From: Meghimatium bilineatum
Taxonomy: Eukaryota > Mollusca > Gastropoda > Stylommatophora > Philomycidae
Direction of reading: 5' to 3'
Assembly (NCBI GenBank): GCA_034231615.1
Contig: CM067318.1
Span: 33,355,909-33,419,908, forward strand
Length of the DNA stretch: 64,000 nt
In this document: piece by piece, positions 1 to 11,400 of the stretch
Position numbering within the stretch: position 1 is the first letter of the stretch
How the letters are laid out: the number at the start of each line of letters is the position of its first letter
Made by a program: the position numbers and the translations under genes
Notes under the pieces: generated by a model
The model's database searches: none
What the model was told of the DNA's origin: nothing
The model's input: only the letters and a program-made list of their open reading frames with translations

Positions 1-669
1 AATAGTGCAAGAATATAAAAGACTCCTTCAGACTAAACAGTGAATCATTTCACTCGACTTTCCTCCGTGTTCTGAATAGTTCACTAATCGATGACATAGG
101 GCAAAAGCCGCGTTTGGTATTGGATTTTGCATGATTGATGATGTGCAGCGCGTTTATGTGGGTCGAATGGTACCAAAGTCAAGAAAATGAGTCATTAATC
201 TTGTTTTACAGACATCAGAGGCAAACAGTGTACTAGGGTGGTCTACTTGGTCAATGTTAATAAATAACAATATCAAACAATGATTAACAATATTTTCAAT
301 ACACGTTGATAGTCGGTGGTAAATTAATGGTTTCGGCTTTGTGACTTTTTTGTAACTTCAGTGTCGCCATCGTTGTAACGCTTATCTTCTTAAAACAACG
401 TTCACGGTTATTATGATAAAAATTATAAAGGTTAATACTTAGATAATTATAATAACCATGAAAGTTGTTATAATCGACGAAATTATCATTATACTCAGCG
501 CATCCAGCACAACAATTATAGTTATTATCAATGTGAACAGATTCGTTAACATAACCATGCTTGTTGTTTTTTCTGTGAGTACATTAATGTAATCGTAATC
601 ATAATCATCTCTTCTGTGAAAAGCTTCATTAACATCATCATCATAATCATCATTAAAAGTCACTATATT
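1..669. other. Unassigned AT-rich sequence
   Basis: No coding region, repeat family or RNA gene recognised. The stretch at about 590-660 is rich in ATAATCATC-like triplets, and its 74-codon minus-strand frame reflects that low complexity rather than a gene. Confidence 0.6.
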
Positions 670-860
670 TATTTAAAAAAATGATAGCGTAGTCTATTCT
701 GGACGTAGGCATCAATCAAGCATTTTTTTGCTGTAGTGATGATCTAGGCAATATAAGTACGTTTATTAGCTTTACATTGCTTTCTGAACGGCTCGGATGC
801 ATAAATGTTGTTGTGGTATTTGAATTCGGTACTTTAGCCGTCTCTGAGATGGGAGCTGTC
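670..860 (+). repeat. Dispersed repeat family Y, copy 1
   Basis: Shares an ordered series of short matches with 11205-11400, 26625-27015 and 30855-31215: a 'tagcgta...tattctggac' start, 'catcaa', 'gtagtgat', 'aggcaatataa', then 'ctttctgaacgg' and 'cggatgc'. No coding potential is seen. The element type is unknown, and the boundaries are only where similarity fades by eye. Confidence 0.6.
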
Positions 861-2410
861 ATCATACAAACAATAAAGAATATACACTAGCCATCAAATA
901 TATAAGAGAACAACAACCAAAGATGTGGTTATCTATCATAAAAGAAAATAAAAAATCAACAATAGTGATTCCAATACAGGTGTGCAAAGGGATTCACATT
1001 GCGGTGTGTGATTCACAGGCTTAGCAAATGTCAAGACCCTAAAAGTACCTCCTTGTGGTGAAAACTGGAAATAGAAATAGTGCGGCTCGTGCTGTGTTCC
1101 TGACCAACACTTTTAGGGGTCGTGTCTGTGGGTTTGGAGGCCGTAGATGCAATGAAAATTGGATGCAAAAGAAACGCAATATCACCAATACCTCTATGCT
1201 GACACAGTAATCAGCATTATCGAAACAAAGGGACACAAGACAGCTCGGCCTAGATAGATAAATGCAGATGCATTACAGGGGCGGCAAACGTCAAATGTTC
1301 CGATATGGGTAGATATTGCTACAATATAGCAGCTACCAAAGTACACAATGAATGGCTCTGTAGCAGGCAACACACACTACATGACATTTTTGCGTGTGGG
1401 AAACGAAATTACAATTATGCAGCACAAGACCGTTCGGCTTAAGTGTTGTTCATGGTCGAGAACACACAGTAGCCCACACGTCTCACAACAAACCACCCAA
1501 TTCAAAGTAGGAGCCAAGACTCAAGTTTTGAATACACCAACAACAGCATGTGCTCCTTTGTATGGAAACAAATTCTTTGTCTACAACTCCCCATTACAAA
1601 AAGGACAAGCATGGAACAAATATTGGAGAGCACATATAGTCCAAATTTCTGACCGACGCAGTGTTGAGACTCGGATTCTGGAATCTAGAATCACTCGACT
1701 TTATCAGTTGTCCAACATGGTTCATACAGTGAAAATTGGGTTTAGTACCCAAGGTAACAAGGGGAAAATATGCCTTTCTCTCACAAGATTCTATTTCCGA
1801 CTGCCAATCACCACTTTCGAAATAGACGCAATCTACCTATTTCTTTGGGTGATAAGCGCAATGAGGAAGAGTCAAAACGCAGCACGTGCCTCGGGATTGA
1901 TTCGAAGGCCATGACAAGCAGACGAGCCGAGTGCGTGAGAAATGCGCAGATCAAATCCCAGACCCCCGAATTGTTTGACGAATCAGCACCTTGCATAGGA
2001 AGGCGCATCAACCTAGGAAGGTGTCAGCACAACTGTTTTCGAATAGTGTAGCTAATCTTGTAAAATTATAGACCGTATTTTATGGCCAAGGGTAAGAGTT
2101 ATTGTGAAGGAAAGATTGTTTAAGCTACACTGGGTGGTCTGATGGTTTTACTTTTTTTCAGTATGTTTTTATTATTTTTTAATAATATCTTAATATATTA
2201 AAAAATAGGTAGTATTATCTACCATGTCACAGAATGTCGTAGAGATCTCAGGCTTGCCTGCATGTTACAGATATCTAACGTTTTTAACAAAATAACACAT
2301 TTGGAGAGAGGATAATGAATTATCTGTTAATATCCAGATTGAGGTGAAAGAAATTTTAAGGATTGATCCATACAGAAGTAAAGGATGGATGAGCAGGAAT
2401 ATACATTTAG
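861..2410. other. Unassigned sequence with an unsupported 188-codon frame
   Basis: A plus-strand frame of 188 codons lies at 1348-1914. Its translation shows no domain, signal peptide or repeat I recognise, and overlapping frames on both strands are also open, so chance is the simplest explanation. Nothing else in the stretch is identifiable. Confidence 0.5.
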
Positions 2411-2412
2411 TA

Positions 2413-2473
2413 ATCAAGCAACAGATACAAGCAACAGATACAAGCAACAGATACAAGCAACAGATACAAGCAC
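2413..2473. repeat. 13-bp tandem repeat, about 4.5 copies
   Basis: CAAGCAACAGATA is repeated head to tail with essentially no divergence, which suggests a young or polymorphic short array. Confidence 0.95.
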
Positions 2474-4004
2474 AGTACCAACGGGGAAATTAGGTCACAC
2501 TGCGATGCCAAAATAAAGGCAATTAAGGAGACAATCTAACAACTGCAGAGCTTCAATCATGGTTTACAACTTGTATTATTTTTGACAGATGTAGTTCTAC
2601 TCTTCAGAACAGGACACAGCCGACTCCGCTGCACATGTATATAAAGTTCAATATTGTCAACATCGCTATACGTACATGTGAATGAACACTTTCGACTACA
2701 AATTATTATAGTTCACGAATGTGCCGAAATAGACCTATACTCTAATAACAAAACACAGTCACAATTATAGAAGTGACACATCATCAGATACAAACACATT
2801 CAGGGAAAGCGGAAGCAGAAGAAATAAAAAAACTTTTTTATGTCACATCACTAAATTATGTCCGCCAGTGCGTGACCCCCAAAAGCATCTTATGATCGCA
2901 CTGCTCGGACTGAGTGTAATATGTTGTCCTCTTAAATGTCCCGACACTGACGAAAACTACCATGATCTTCAGGGACATAAGTGATATCCCTTGAACGTTG
3001 CTTTATTAGATCAACAAAGTATGTGCTTCCTATTGACACGTTGAGTGAGAGTTTAGCGTCGTTACATCTAATACCCGAGTAAAGCTTGAAATGTGTACAT
3101 CACCGAATAGAAATACCACTAGACGATTAATCATGGAGTCTGTCCATTGAAGTTCTGTCATAACAAACGAATTTGTGAATGAATGATGTCTGGCAATTAA
3201 TATATTACTGGTACAATTTTGGGAAAATTAATATAAGGAGCCCTGTTCGTCACATGTGACAGTTTGATCGTTCTTGTTGCAAGAAAACGACCCTTATTTG
3301 TGAGAAGATGGTAGCAGCAGAAATTCTACAGAAAGTAATTTTAGAAAACAAGAACTTCAAACATTGGACACTTTGTATACGCCTACTTAGCGATCTGTAT
3401 ATAAATAGAGAACTGACTGTACCATTAGCAAAACATACCGGAAGAGTCGACATCCTTGACCTCTCTACAACAGGTGTCTATATTAAGTCATAAATGCATT
3501 TAACATTTGCAATATTTTTAATAGTTAATAATAAATATTTGTATAATTGTACAATAGTAAACAGTACAACAGCTGCATATATTGTATGCGTTATTATGCA
3601 TGCAGCTTGCTAAATGCACAAAACATACAAGCTAATAATTGTCTTTTCAGCTGTGTGTTGTATGTGCTGCAAATAAAAACATAGATTAAAAACACTATGG
3701 TTTATCATGCATGTCATGAGAAGCAAATGTGGTGATTTGGGGTGAAGTTGGAAGTCTCACTTCTTAGTGAGATGAAGGATTTCTAAAGTCGGTTATATCG
3801 GATTAAGAAAACGCTGATATTGCAAGCAGGAAAGATGCCATTTTACGAGGACAGAAAGTGGGATAAAATAATAGCGTTATCTGTTATGAACATCGTATGA
3901 AATCCATGGAGGTTTTATGTGAGGGGGGGATTTGAAGTAGGTGTTTCATTCCATTCAGAGTCAGGGTGACCCGCTACATTTGTCGCAGTCAAACTTTAGA
4001 TTAG
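2474..4004. other. Unassigned sequence
   Basis: No gene, RNA or repeat family recognised. Frames of 61-67 codons at 3250-3493 overlap on opposite strands and have no recognisable content. Confidence 0.5.
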
Positions 4005-4165
4005 TTGGCAAAACATATAATATCTAGAAAAACATAGACTAGCTAGCAAAACATAGATTAGTTAGCAAAACATAGATTAGTTAGCACAACATAGATTAGT
4101 TAGCAAAACAAAATAGTTATCAAAACATAAATTAGTTAGCAAAACATTGATTAGTTAGCAATACA
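4005..4165. repeat. 19-bp tandem repeat, about 8 copies
   Basis: Units resemble AAAACATAGATTAGTTAGC. The central copies are near identical and the outer ones are degenerate or shortened. Confidence 0.92.
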
Positions 4166-4959
4166 CGGACCACATGTTAAGTAAGTCACTGATTAATTTG
4201 TATTATTTTTGGAAAAACCTACTGCCCCTATTTTCTCCAATTCGTAACTGCGACAAGTTAATTGCAATCAAAGATATTGTAGAAACTTTGGAGCTCAAAA
4301 TAATGTTTATTCCTTGATCGTCTTCTGAGTTGGTTTGGTTTGTTGGTTGCTGATCCAGCGGTCCATGGGCTCATGCCCTTTGACCCAATGTCATTAAATG
4401 GCATTATATTGCTGGGGAGTCTGTGGATTTAGGTCCCACCTCGGGACAGAGACAGAGATTAACTATCACACCACCAGGAAGGTTGGCTTCAACCTATACA
4501 CTGCTCCGAGCCACTGGATCCACGATAAGGTTCCCTGTTCACATTCCCCGCCACCAAGTGACTACTGGTTATGCGGAACTTCTCTATTGCTCCAGGCATG
4601 CAACCACATGTTCAAGTCAATAGGATTGTCACGTCCTGAGTCACTGTGCCTCTATGATGGGTCTCAGCCATAAGAAAAACGGTGCTGTTAGTTTCCTTCT
4701 TCCCAATGCTGTGCAGCACATCTCTGGCTCTCTCCCAAATACAGAGCGTGCATACATATATAATAACATATTGCAATAACAAAATAAAAGCATTGGAAGT
4801 ATAATTGTATAGATGACGTGCCATGAAACTCCTATAAGAAGTCAACCTCAATATAAAGGTTGGTCATCTACTAAGGTTTTCTGTTGCATGGATGGTTTGT
4901 CTAATGAGCGAATGGTTAGATCCACAGACGCAACTACATGCGTATTGTCTGAGTTCAGT
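4166..4959. other. Unassigned sequence, GC-richer at 4330-4680
   Basis: The part from about 4330 to 4680 is less AT-rich than its surroundings and has overlapping open frames of 66-91 codons on the plus strand. It resembles a dispersed-repeat body, but I found no second full copy here and no RNA polymerase III boxes. Confidence 0.4.
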
Positions 4960-5350
4960 CTCATACTCCTGCAGATTCACATCACACTACTCAGCCTCAG
5001 ACTCATGCAGAACAACACCACGCATTTTTGCGTCGGGCCCCTGCAGATTCACATCTCGCAGTTCAGCCTTAGACTCCTGCAGATTCACATCGTAAAGTCC
5101 AGCCTCATGCTCCTGCAGACTCATATCACCCAGTTGGGCCTCATGCTTCTGTTGATTCACATCACTCAGTTCAGCCTCATGCTCCTGCAGAACCACACCA
5201 CGGATTTCTGTCCCTGACTCCTGCAGATTTACACCACATAATTCAACCTCAGACTACTACAGATTCACATCACGTAGTTGAGCCTCATACTCCTGCAGTT
5301 TATTATTACACAGTTGAGCCTCATACTCCTGCAGTTTAATATCACACAGT
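4960..5350 (-). repeat. 36-bp minisatellite with a 12-residue reading frame
   Basis: About eleven 36-bp units, most with a CTGCAG site, run through this interval. On the minus strand all units stay in one frame and read as variants of LQEHEAELSDVN, rich in Leu, Gln and Glu, as a coiled-coil-type repeat would be. The frame is broken by three stops: two adjacent ones near 5250 and one near 4990. The longest stop-free stretch is about 70 codons, at 4987-5196. It may be a decayed coding repeat or a minisatellite whose period happens to suit translation. It lies just 3' of the RNase H fragment on the same strand. Confidence 0.85.
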
Positions 5351-5479
5351 TCAGTGTCCATATACCTGCGTCATGGCGTACAGACCGATGTGATCTTAGT
5401 CTTTCATCATGGTTCTGGATCACCTTGACCCTTTATGAGATGTGACAGAAAATACTTCCTCACCAGAACCTCTTTAATA

Positions 5480-6125
5480 GCCCCCTATGTACTGTGTAGC
5501 CAATGAGTCTTCTCGTTCGGTGCAGCTAATCCCCCCATCTCCATGACCAAAGCAGTATATCCATGTAATACCATGGAAAATCGAGTTATTCAGTAACGTG
5601 ACCCAACAATTTCCCAACATGCATCCCTCTATCTTCCGCAGCATGTTCTGGAGGTCAGAATATCGTGTGAGTCGACACTTCAGTCACCAACAAAATGAGA
5701 GCAGTAGTCACCACCTCCATCTCCATCTTCACACTTGATGCCGTAATGGAGCATGCAGACGATTATTCAAGCATATCTTTAACATTTCTGCAGGAAAAAC
5801 AAATTCCCATACACACCCACTCGTCTCCCCATTGAAGGAGCCATCTGTACATATGATTGCCTCCTGAGACCGCGAGTACATCCAGACAAGCTCTCCCACC
5901 ATCCCCTCTGTCCTGACACATCGTACAGTTCACTCTCAACACGTCCTCTTTAGCTACATCACCACACCTATCAGAGACCACTGTCTCCCCGTTCGCTTCC
6001 ACCCATTCACTTTCCCCCTTCACCAACTCGTAAACTCTGATCAACGAGTATCTAAGGACAATACGTGCTTGATTTGGTGTCCCTTTGTCTCATCTAGATT
6101 GTGCTATAAAGGATGATGGTCAATA
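5480..6125 (-). mobile_element. Decayed LINE fragment: RNase H domain and preceding linker
   Basis: The minus-strand 93-codon frame at 5763-6044 carries a linker (VNCTMCQDRGDGGRACLDVL) that precedes the RNase H domain. Downstream, in shifted frames, come SSVKMEMEVVTTALILL (the conserved Glu region of RNase H), QNMLRKIEGCML and WVTLLNNSIFHGITWIYCFG. These align with the better copy at 56437-56927, which retains GNERADLLAG. RNase H removes the RNA strand from RNA:DNA hybrids during retrotransposition. Here the first catalytic Asp region (expected after HMY) is altered, the frame shifts at least twice and there are internal stops, so the fragment is dead. No RT domain remains upstream. The assignment rests on motif order and on similarity to the two other copies in the window. 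Confidence 0.75.
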
Positions 6126-6598
6126 TTTGGAAATAACATTAAGTTGAGATGGTCGAACTAGACGACCTCTGTACAGAATTAATTAAGACCCTATTAATTA
6201 CGTTTTTGATTATTGTCTCGTTTTTCATTTCTCACTATTTATATACTTGGAGTCGTATGCCAAAACAGTCAAGGTGCACCAACGAAATGCACGGAAATAA
6301 TAACAATCGGCCTTTCAGGTCATGTTTACATTGTCTGTACACAGGTTTTATAGTATCACCAACGGTCCCGCTTGAGGCATGCCCAACCTTCGACATCCGA
6401 TGCCGCACCTCAACTCTGGGAAAATCCAACAAGAATCTCGTGGTATGCAAATTAAGCACATTCTAGCAATGTCTGCAAGCCCCTCACGTTGTATTCTCTC
6501 ACCCTGTAACAGTGTGAGCGGATCGAGGCTGAAATCGGTGACATAATAATAGCGCCTCAACAGCATAAATAATGACCAACGTCCGTAGCCGCCATGAG
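6126..6598. other. Unassigned sequence
   Basis: Overlapping frames of 74-105 codons lie on both strands without recognisable domains. No repeat family member was identified. Confidence 0.45.
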
Positions 6599-6765
6599 CA
6601 GCGCCGGATTTAGACATGATAACGCCTTAAGCTATTTCAGATATGGGGGCCTTTATAAGTCCAGATATTATATGACAGTGCTAATTAAGATATTTTGTGG
6701 GGTCCCCACCTTCTTGGGGGCCCTAAGCTATAGCTTGTTTAGCTTATAGGTAAATCCTGTTCAGA
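6599..6765. mobile_element. Possible hAT-type MITE remnant
   Basis: The left end reads CAGCGCCGGATTTA. The reverse complement of the right end reads CTGAACAGGATTTA, so the two form imperfect terminal inverted repeats with GGATTTA in common. The 165-bp interior has GGGGGCC-type runs and 'taagctata' repeats near both ends. Short non-autonomous hAT elements often have CAG...GGATTTA termini. No 8-bp target duplication is obvious, so the call is tentative. Confidence 0.4.
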
Positions 6766-7439
6766 CGACCTCCTTGCCCACTGAAGTAGGTTGTCAATGT
6801 GCTGAATGAGAGACTCGTGTGAAAAGTTATCACTAGATATTTAAGTCATGTTCTCTAACGATAATCGAGCCAAATACAACTGATAATTGGCATCGTGCTC
6901 GCGACTGATTATAAAGTTGAAGGCACGCATAACACACCTCATATATTTATAGTTACTCCTGAGCAACGTTGAGTCCGACATCTAGTTTTATTATAAAGCT
7001 GTAAAAAATATCTTGGAAATGAGGTTCTATCTAATTAGAATAATTTCGTCTTCGAAATAAGCAATTTCTACCAAATTACATTAAGTTTAAGAAAAACGAA
7101 CAAAGTCTATACCCGAAATTACACCGTTAATAAGTATCGTAGTTTCAGTATTCTCGCAGTAACTCTAGTAGCACTAGACGTTAGACGTGACCTGTAACTA
7201 TAATCACATAAACAAATCGAGCAACAGACCATAGCCAGAGATAGTCATTGAAACGTTTCAAGGAAATCCTGACACTTGTCATTATTATCTGGCTCATGTA
7301 GACATACCGCTGATTTGATGTGATTAGATCACCGCTGGTACATCGTGACTCGATTGATCTTCCTTAAATTGTTGCTACTTGCGGTTTCAATATCCTGTGG
7401 AAGTCACAAATTTTGGTTATTTATGTCGCTTCTGACTGA
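6766..7439. other. Unassigned sequence
   Basis: No gene or repeat recognised. The region just before 7440 may be the body of the family X element whose end is annotated next. Confidence 0.45.
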
Positions 7440-7515
7440 CTTGACGAAATTTAATGACTACATTCTGATAATCTACAGGAGTTTGAGAACGAACGCAGAA
7501 GAAGAAAAAGATGAA
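7440..7515 (+). repeat. Dispersed repeat family X, 3' end, copy 1
   Basis: Carries the family signature: GACTACATTCTG, then GGAGTTTGAGAACGAACGC followed by an AGAAGAAG-type tail. Other copies lie at 17500-17580, 27480-27545(-), 31345-31400(-), 32020-32115(-), 32825-33000 and 48510-48660. The shared tail and abrupt end suggest a retroposon 3' terminus. Confidence 0.6.
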
Positions 7516-7684
7516 TATAGCATTCAATGAAAGAACATTTCTCGTAAAACATGCGTACACGTTTCAGTGTACTTCAAATGTAAACAATTCTATATAAATC
7601 CGTATGTACGCGTGATCTGTCCTAAGGAAATGTACTTGTCTGCGAACTTAATCCAATGCAGATCTATTAGTTCATTACTGCAAC

Positions 7685-8135
7685 TTGCATTTATCATCAT
7701 CATCATCAAGTGCCGTGCCGAATATCTTTGGGGATCATATTTTTTCATGTACATCGATCTCTGTGTCATTATCTCTGTTGCTGTCGTCAATCGTAGACAT
7801 TTAGTCAAACTGTCCAATATCTTTTCTCTGGGTCTTCCCCTAGATCTTTTCCCTTCTATCTTTCTTGTTGTCACTATATTCTCAATGTCTCTTCTTCTCA
7901 TTATGTGCCTAATAAATGTTGACTATGTGTTTCAAATATTATCAATAATGCATCTTTTTACATGCATCTTTCTAAGACATTTTTCATCAGTAATCGTTGC
8001 TTTCCAAGGAATGCGTAACATTCTTCGAATAAACCACATTTCCGCTGCCTCCAATGATTTTTTTGTGATTCTTATTTATTGATCATGCTTCACTTCCATA
8101 GAGTAACACTGGATCAATGTAGCATTTGTGGACAC
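7685..8135 (-). mobile_element. LINE C-terminal region with GATGAT-type 3' tail
   Basis: Reading the minus strand from 8135 down gives LLYGSEA, then EAAEMWFIRRMLRIPWKAT, IRHIMRRRDIENIV and GKRSRGRPREKILDSLTK. This is the usual order of the post-RT region of one common class of animal LINE. The 103-codon frame at 7590-7901 covers the last part. Stops and frameshifts interrupt the rest. The coding end is followed by a short (GATGAT)n-like tail at about 7690-7705, as in the copies at 51935 and 61040. The RT catalytic region and everything upstream are missing, as expected for a 5'-truncated insertion. Confidence 0.8.
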
Positions 8136-8447
8136 ATTTTCTAGTACCCATCGATATGGACTTGTTGCACATTTCATATTGCGTACATGTTGCATATATA
8201 CGAATACATTTTACATACCGTAACATTGTTGTTTGTAAATTATCACGACCAACTTTGTACTTTAGTTACTATACGTATGTGTTCCAAACTCATGAAATAG
8301 AAGTAATTAGATCCTCTTGGACCATAGATGGTGCATATGGCAGTAGTCATTTCTTTCCATGTTCAGCGCCTCGTTGCAAGTTATCGTAGTCTTGTGTATT
8401 TCTTGTGTCGAATATTTAGCCTTTTCTGGTGATTGTTTTACATATAA
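8136..8447. other. Unassigned sequence
   Basis: An 87-codon plus-strand frame (8126-8389) has no recognisable content. Nothing else seen. Confidence 0.45.
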
Positions 8448-8590
8448 TTTCTTTTAGTGGATCAACTTTCCTTTTCCCTCTGATTTCTACATGAATTCAT
8501 GTTTTTGAAGTCATAGAATTTCCTTTAGTGGATCAACTTTCCTTTTCCCCCTGATTTTTACATAAATACATGTTTATGAAGTCTGTTTTT
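8448..8590. repeat. 71-bp tandem duplication
   Basis: Two adjacent copies each begin TTTAGTGGATCAACTTTCC and run to 'catgtttttgaagtc' or 'catgtttatgaagtc', with about 90% identity by eye. Confidence 0.92.
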
Positions 8591-8799
8591 ACCAATTTCA
8601 TGACCGATATAAATCCAGACATTGCTTCCTATAAAACTCATGAAAACTCGGGTCGGACTCTCAACATCATCTTCAATAATTGTTTAAAAATAATTAAACA
8701 AACATTCGATGTTATTGTTGGAAGAAATTCCTTGAGAATAATTCCCGTGTTGTCTTAGAAACACACCAACATTTTCTTTACTTTTGACTTAAACTATCT

Positions 8800-9035
8800 G
8801 ACTTTAGCAATGAGTTCATTTTTTCCCCGTAGTCGTAACTTTCGATAACAGTTACCATGTTGTTCCGACATGCCGACGTTGTGCTTGAACTAGTTACGGG
8901 CACGACGTTGGTGGACGGAACAATACAGAAAACTGTCGTAAGGGCCAGAGTTGTGCCCTGATGTCGACGTCTGTTTCGGCAGTATTGGACTCGAAACACC
9001 ATGTGAGGCCAGTTTTCTAATCAAGAATCATTTTT
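8800..9035 (+). repeat. Dispersed repeat family Z, copy 1
   Basis: Nearly the reverse complement of 27205-27470, with a shorter relative at 25030-25135. Shared blocks include GGGCACGACGT, CAGAGTTGTGCCCTGATGTC and the terminus CTAATCAAGAATCA. The same terminus ends the RNase H elements at 56437 and 37920, so Z may be a derived or parasitic element using the same 3' end. It has no clear coding content. Confidence 0.7.
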
Positions 9036-10185
9036 GTGAACATACGTTTCGCTATTCTGCTTATCTTCATCTGTATTTGTTTTCACACCTATTTGTTATC
9101 TTGAATACTGCATAGAATATGTGCACATGACAAAACATGAATCCCCATATACTTCTCTTCAAATTGTCTCCGTAACACTTTTTCCGATTTTGAAACATAA
9201 TTTAATGATCGTTCTTGGCTCCATGCTACAATGCACCTCTCGCTATTTAAACAGAACGCAAGGTTGTTTGTTGTCTGACAGACGTTGAAATTTGTCCAAC
9301 TTGCCTGTTTCAATTGCGTGCTTGATTAACAGATGACGTTTTGTCATGACCATAATAAAATCGGCCTCATTATTTAATTGTCTAAGGATGTATTAAACAG
9401 GACAGGATATCACCAGAAGCGAAATATTAGCGGTTGAAGTTTGTGAAATAATTTTCTTTTCTATTTTACGCGTGTCTCTTTAAAATAATATTTCAATCGA
9501 CTTATTGATTATATCGAATTTTTTAAATATTCTTAGAAACAATATTAAAAGAGATTATCCTACGGCTCTGTAAACGTGTGGGATAAAACTATCAGTGACT
9601 AGCAATAACCTAGCGTACTACAGTAGTGAGGGCTGGAGCAACAAGGGGCAATACGAAAAACAAAATAAAATATGTATTGAGTGTTGTTAATATCAAATGA
9701 CACAACACACTAACACAAACCCCAATAACAGACGACGTTTCGACTAAAAGTCTTCATCATGACATAAACAAATATAAAAAATGGATATTAAAAAAAAGAG
9801 ACAGTATTATAGGATGAGAGAAGCGAAAGTAGATAATAAAGAAGATGAAAGAAAAACACAAGTACAAGTAAAAGACAAGTACAATAAGAAAAGAAGAGAG
9901 AGCAACAGGAACAACAAAGCAACGAGTAAAATAAATCACTATACACGAGTACGCTGCTGATGCGAATCTTTGAAATATACCACTAACTTATTTGTTGTTC
10001 AAATGTAATCACATTCTACAATATGATATGGCATACGCTTATAGTGTTCCACTGATAAACATGTGGTTCAATGGCAACTTGCGTATGAATGCACTTTTCT
10101 GGCCCAGACAATTCTATATGCATGGCCAAGGAATACATAAAGAAGAATGAAAGAAAAAGTATATTATTGAACAACAAACATTGCA
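9036..10185. other. Unassigned sequence, A-rich at 9760-9930
   Basis: No gene recognised. At about 9735-9765 the minus strand reads 'GAAGACTTTTAGTCGAAACG', a phrase often met in degenerate animal retroelement ends, but too short to classify. An AAGA-rich stretch follows. Confidence 0.4.
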
Positions 10186-10275
10186 CGCTCTGTGGTGGCC
10201 AAGGTACCGGGTTAAAATTCATCCGTAGACAATTGTGCTTCTGGAACGTTCAGAAAGCAATGGCAAGCTACTGAA
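10186..10275 (+). mobile_element. Degenerate SINE-like copy
   Basis: Matches the element at 59597 through 'ctgtggtggcc', 'aaggtaccgggtt', 'ttgtgc', 'gttcagaaa' and 'caatg' in the same order. The B-box position has decayed (GGTTAAAATTC), so it would not be transcribed by RNA polymerase III. Confidence 0.45.
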
Positions 10276-11204
10276 ATGTTTATATTATATTGCCTAGTAA
10301 ATCATTACAGCCAATAAATTCTGGGCTAGTGGTTGCGTCCTGAATATGATATGATACCAGTACGTTTAACAGAAGAAAAGTAATTGTTCTGTATGGAGAC
10401 ACACATGTACTCATTTTGTTTCGGTTGATAAAGTAACATTAGTACAGGGAAGACATTAGCTATACCAGCTTCATCTTCAGTTGGAGAATTTATTTGGATG
10501 ACAAATTCTGCGAAGTTAGTTTCTCTTCTCTTGGTTACTTCTTTGTTTTTCATGAATACTAGGTGTATTCTAGTGCCAGATTGTTTTGATAAATTACTTT
10601 AATCAATAATTTGTTTAAACATTTATGTTTGAGAATAAAATAGTTATTCGTTGTTTCTTCTGTCGAGTCCTTCTCGCATTAATAGTCGTGTGTCTTATAT
10701 TTTAATTGTATTTCTAGATGACTATTTTCTCAATGAGAATGCTTAACATATAAAAAAACCCACCCGAACAGGCATGTTAACATTTACGTAAACTAGGTTG
10801 TTCAAACCCCCTGTTTCATTTAATACTATTGCTATTTTACGAATGATTTATATTTCCCAAATACGTTTTTATCACAAATTCTGCTAGTATATCGAGCACC
10901 ACATTTATTGTCATACAGTATATGTACATATAACACTATACACATACACCATTCTCAATATTCTGAAAAATAAATACAGACAACACAACCGAGACGAAGA
11001 TAGATACACTGTACACACTGAGTCATCAGCAACAGTTTCCTGGAGATAAAAATCATTACCAAGAAATAGCCAGGCGAACATGATATTTTGGTTATTATAA
11101 CAGCTAAAGTAAACCAATATTGAAAACCGTCTTCCATGCCAAACTATTCTTAATAACTAGTGAAGATAAATACTAACTTGTTTCAAATGAAAACCTTAAA
11201 AATG
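10276..11204. other. Unassigned sequence
   Basis: Short overlapping frames (60-75 codons) only, without recognisable content. Confidence 0.5.
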
Positions 11205-11400
11205 TTATTTAAAAAAATGTAATTGTATCCTATACATGGCGTAGACATCAACCCATCATTTTTTGGTTGTAGTGATTTTTATAGACAATATAAATACGCT
11301 CAGTAATTTGCCATATACTTTGTGAACGGTCCGGATGCAGAATGAAAATTCGGTATCTTGGCCGTTCCAGACGCGTTCTGTATCACACCGCCACAGATTC
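11205..11400 (+). repeat. Dispersed repeat family Y, copy 2
   Basis: Aligns with 670-860 over most of its length: 'tgtatcctatacatggcgtag', 'catcaa', 'tttggttgtagtgat', 'acaatataaatacg', 'tttgtgaacggtccggatgc', 'ttcggta'. As in copy 1, the CT/AT microsatellite block found in the other two copies is absent. Confidence 0.65.

Noticed and set aside
1348..1914. 188-codon plus-strand frame as a possible gene
   Set aside because: No domain, signal or repeat recognised; other frames on both strands are open in the same place; no sign of conserved structure.
1805..1960. Possible tRNA-like SINE on the minus strand ('GCTTGTCATGGCCTTCGAATC')
   Set aside because: The B-box resemblance is partial (GGCCTTCGAATC), no A box lies at the right distance, and no second copy was seen in the window.
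9735..9765. Penelope-like element end (GAAGACTTTTAGTCGAAACG)
   Set aside because: A single short phrase with no RT or GIY-YIG sequence nearby is not enough to classify it.
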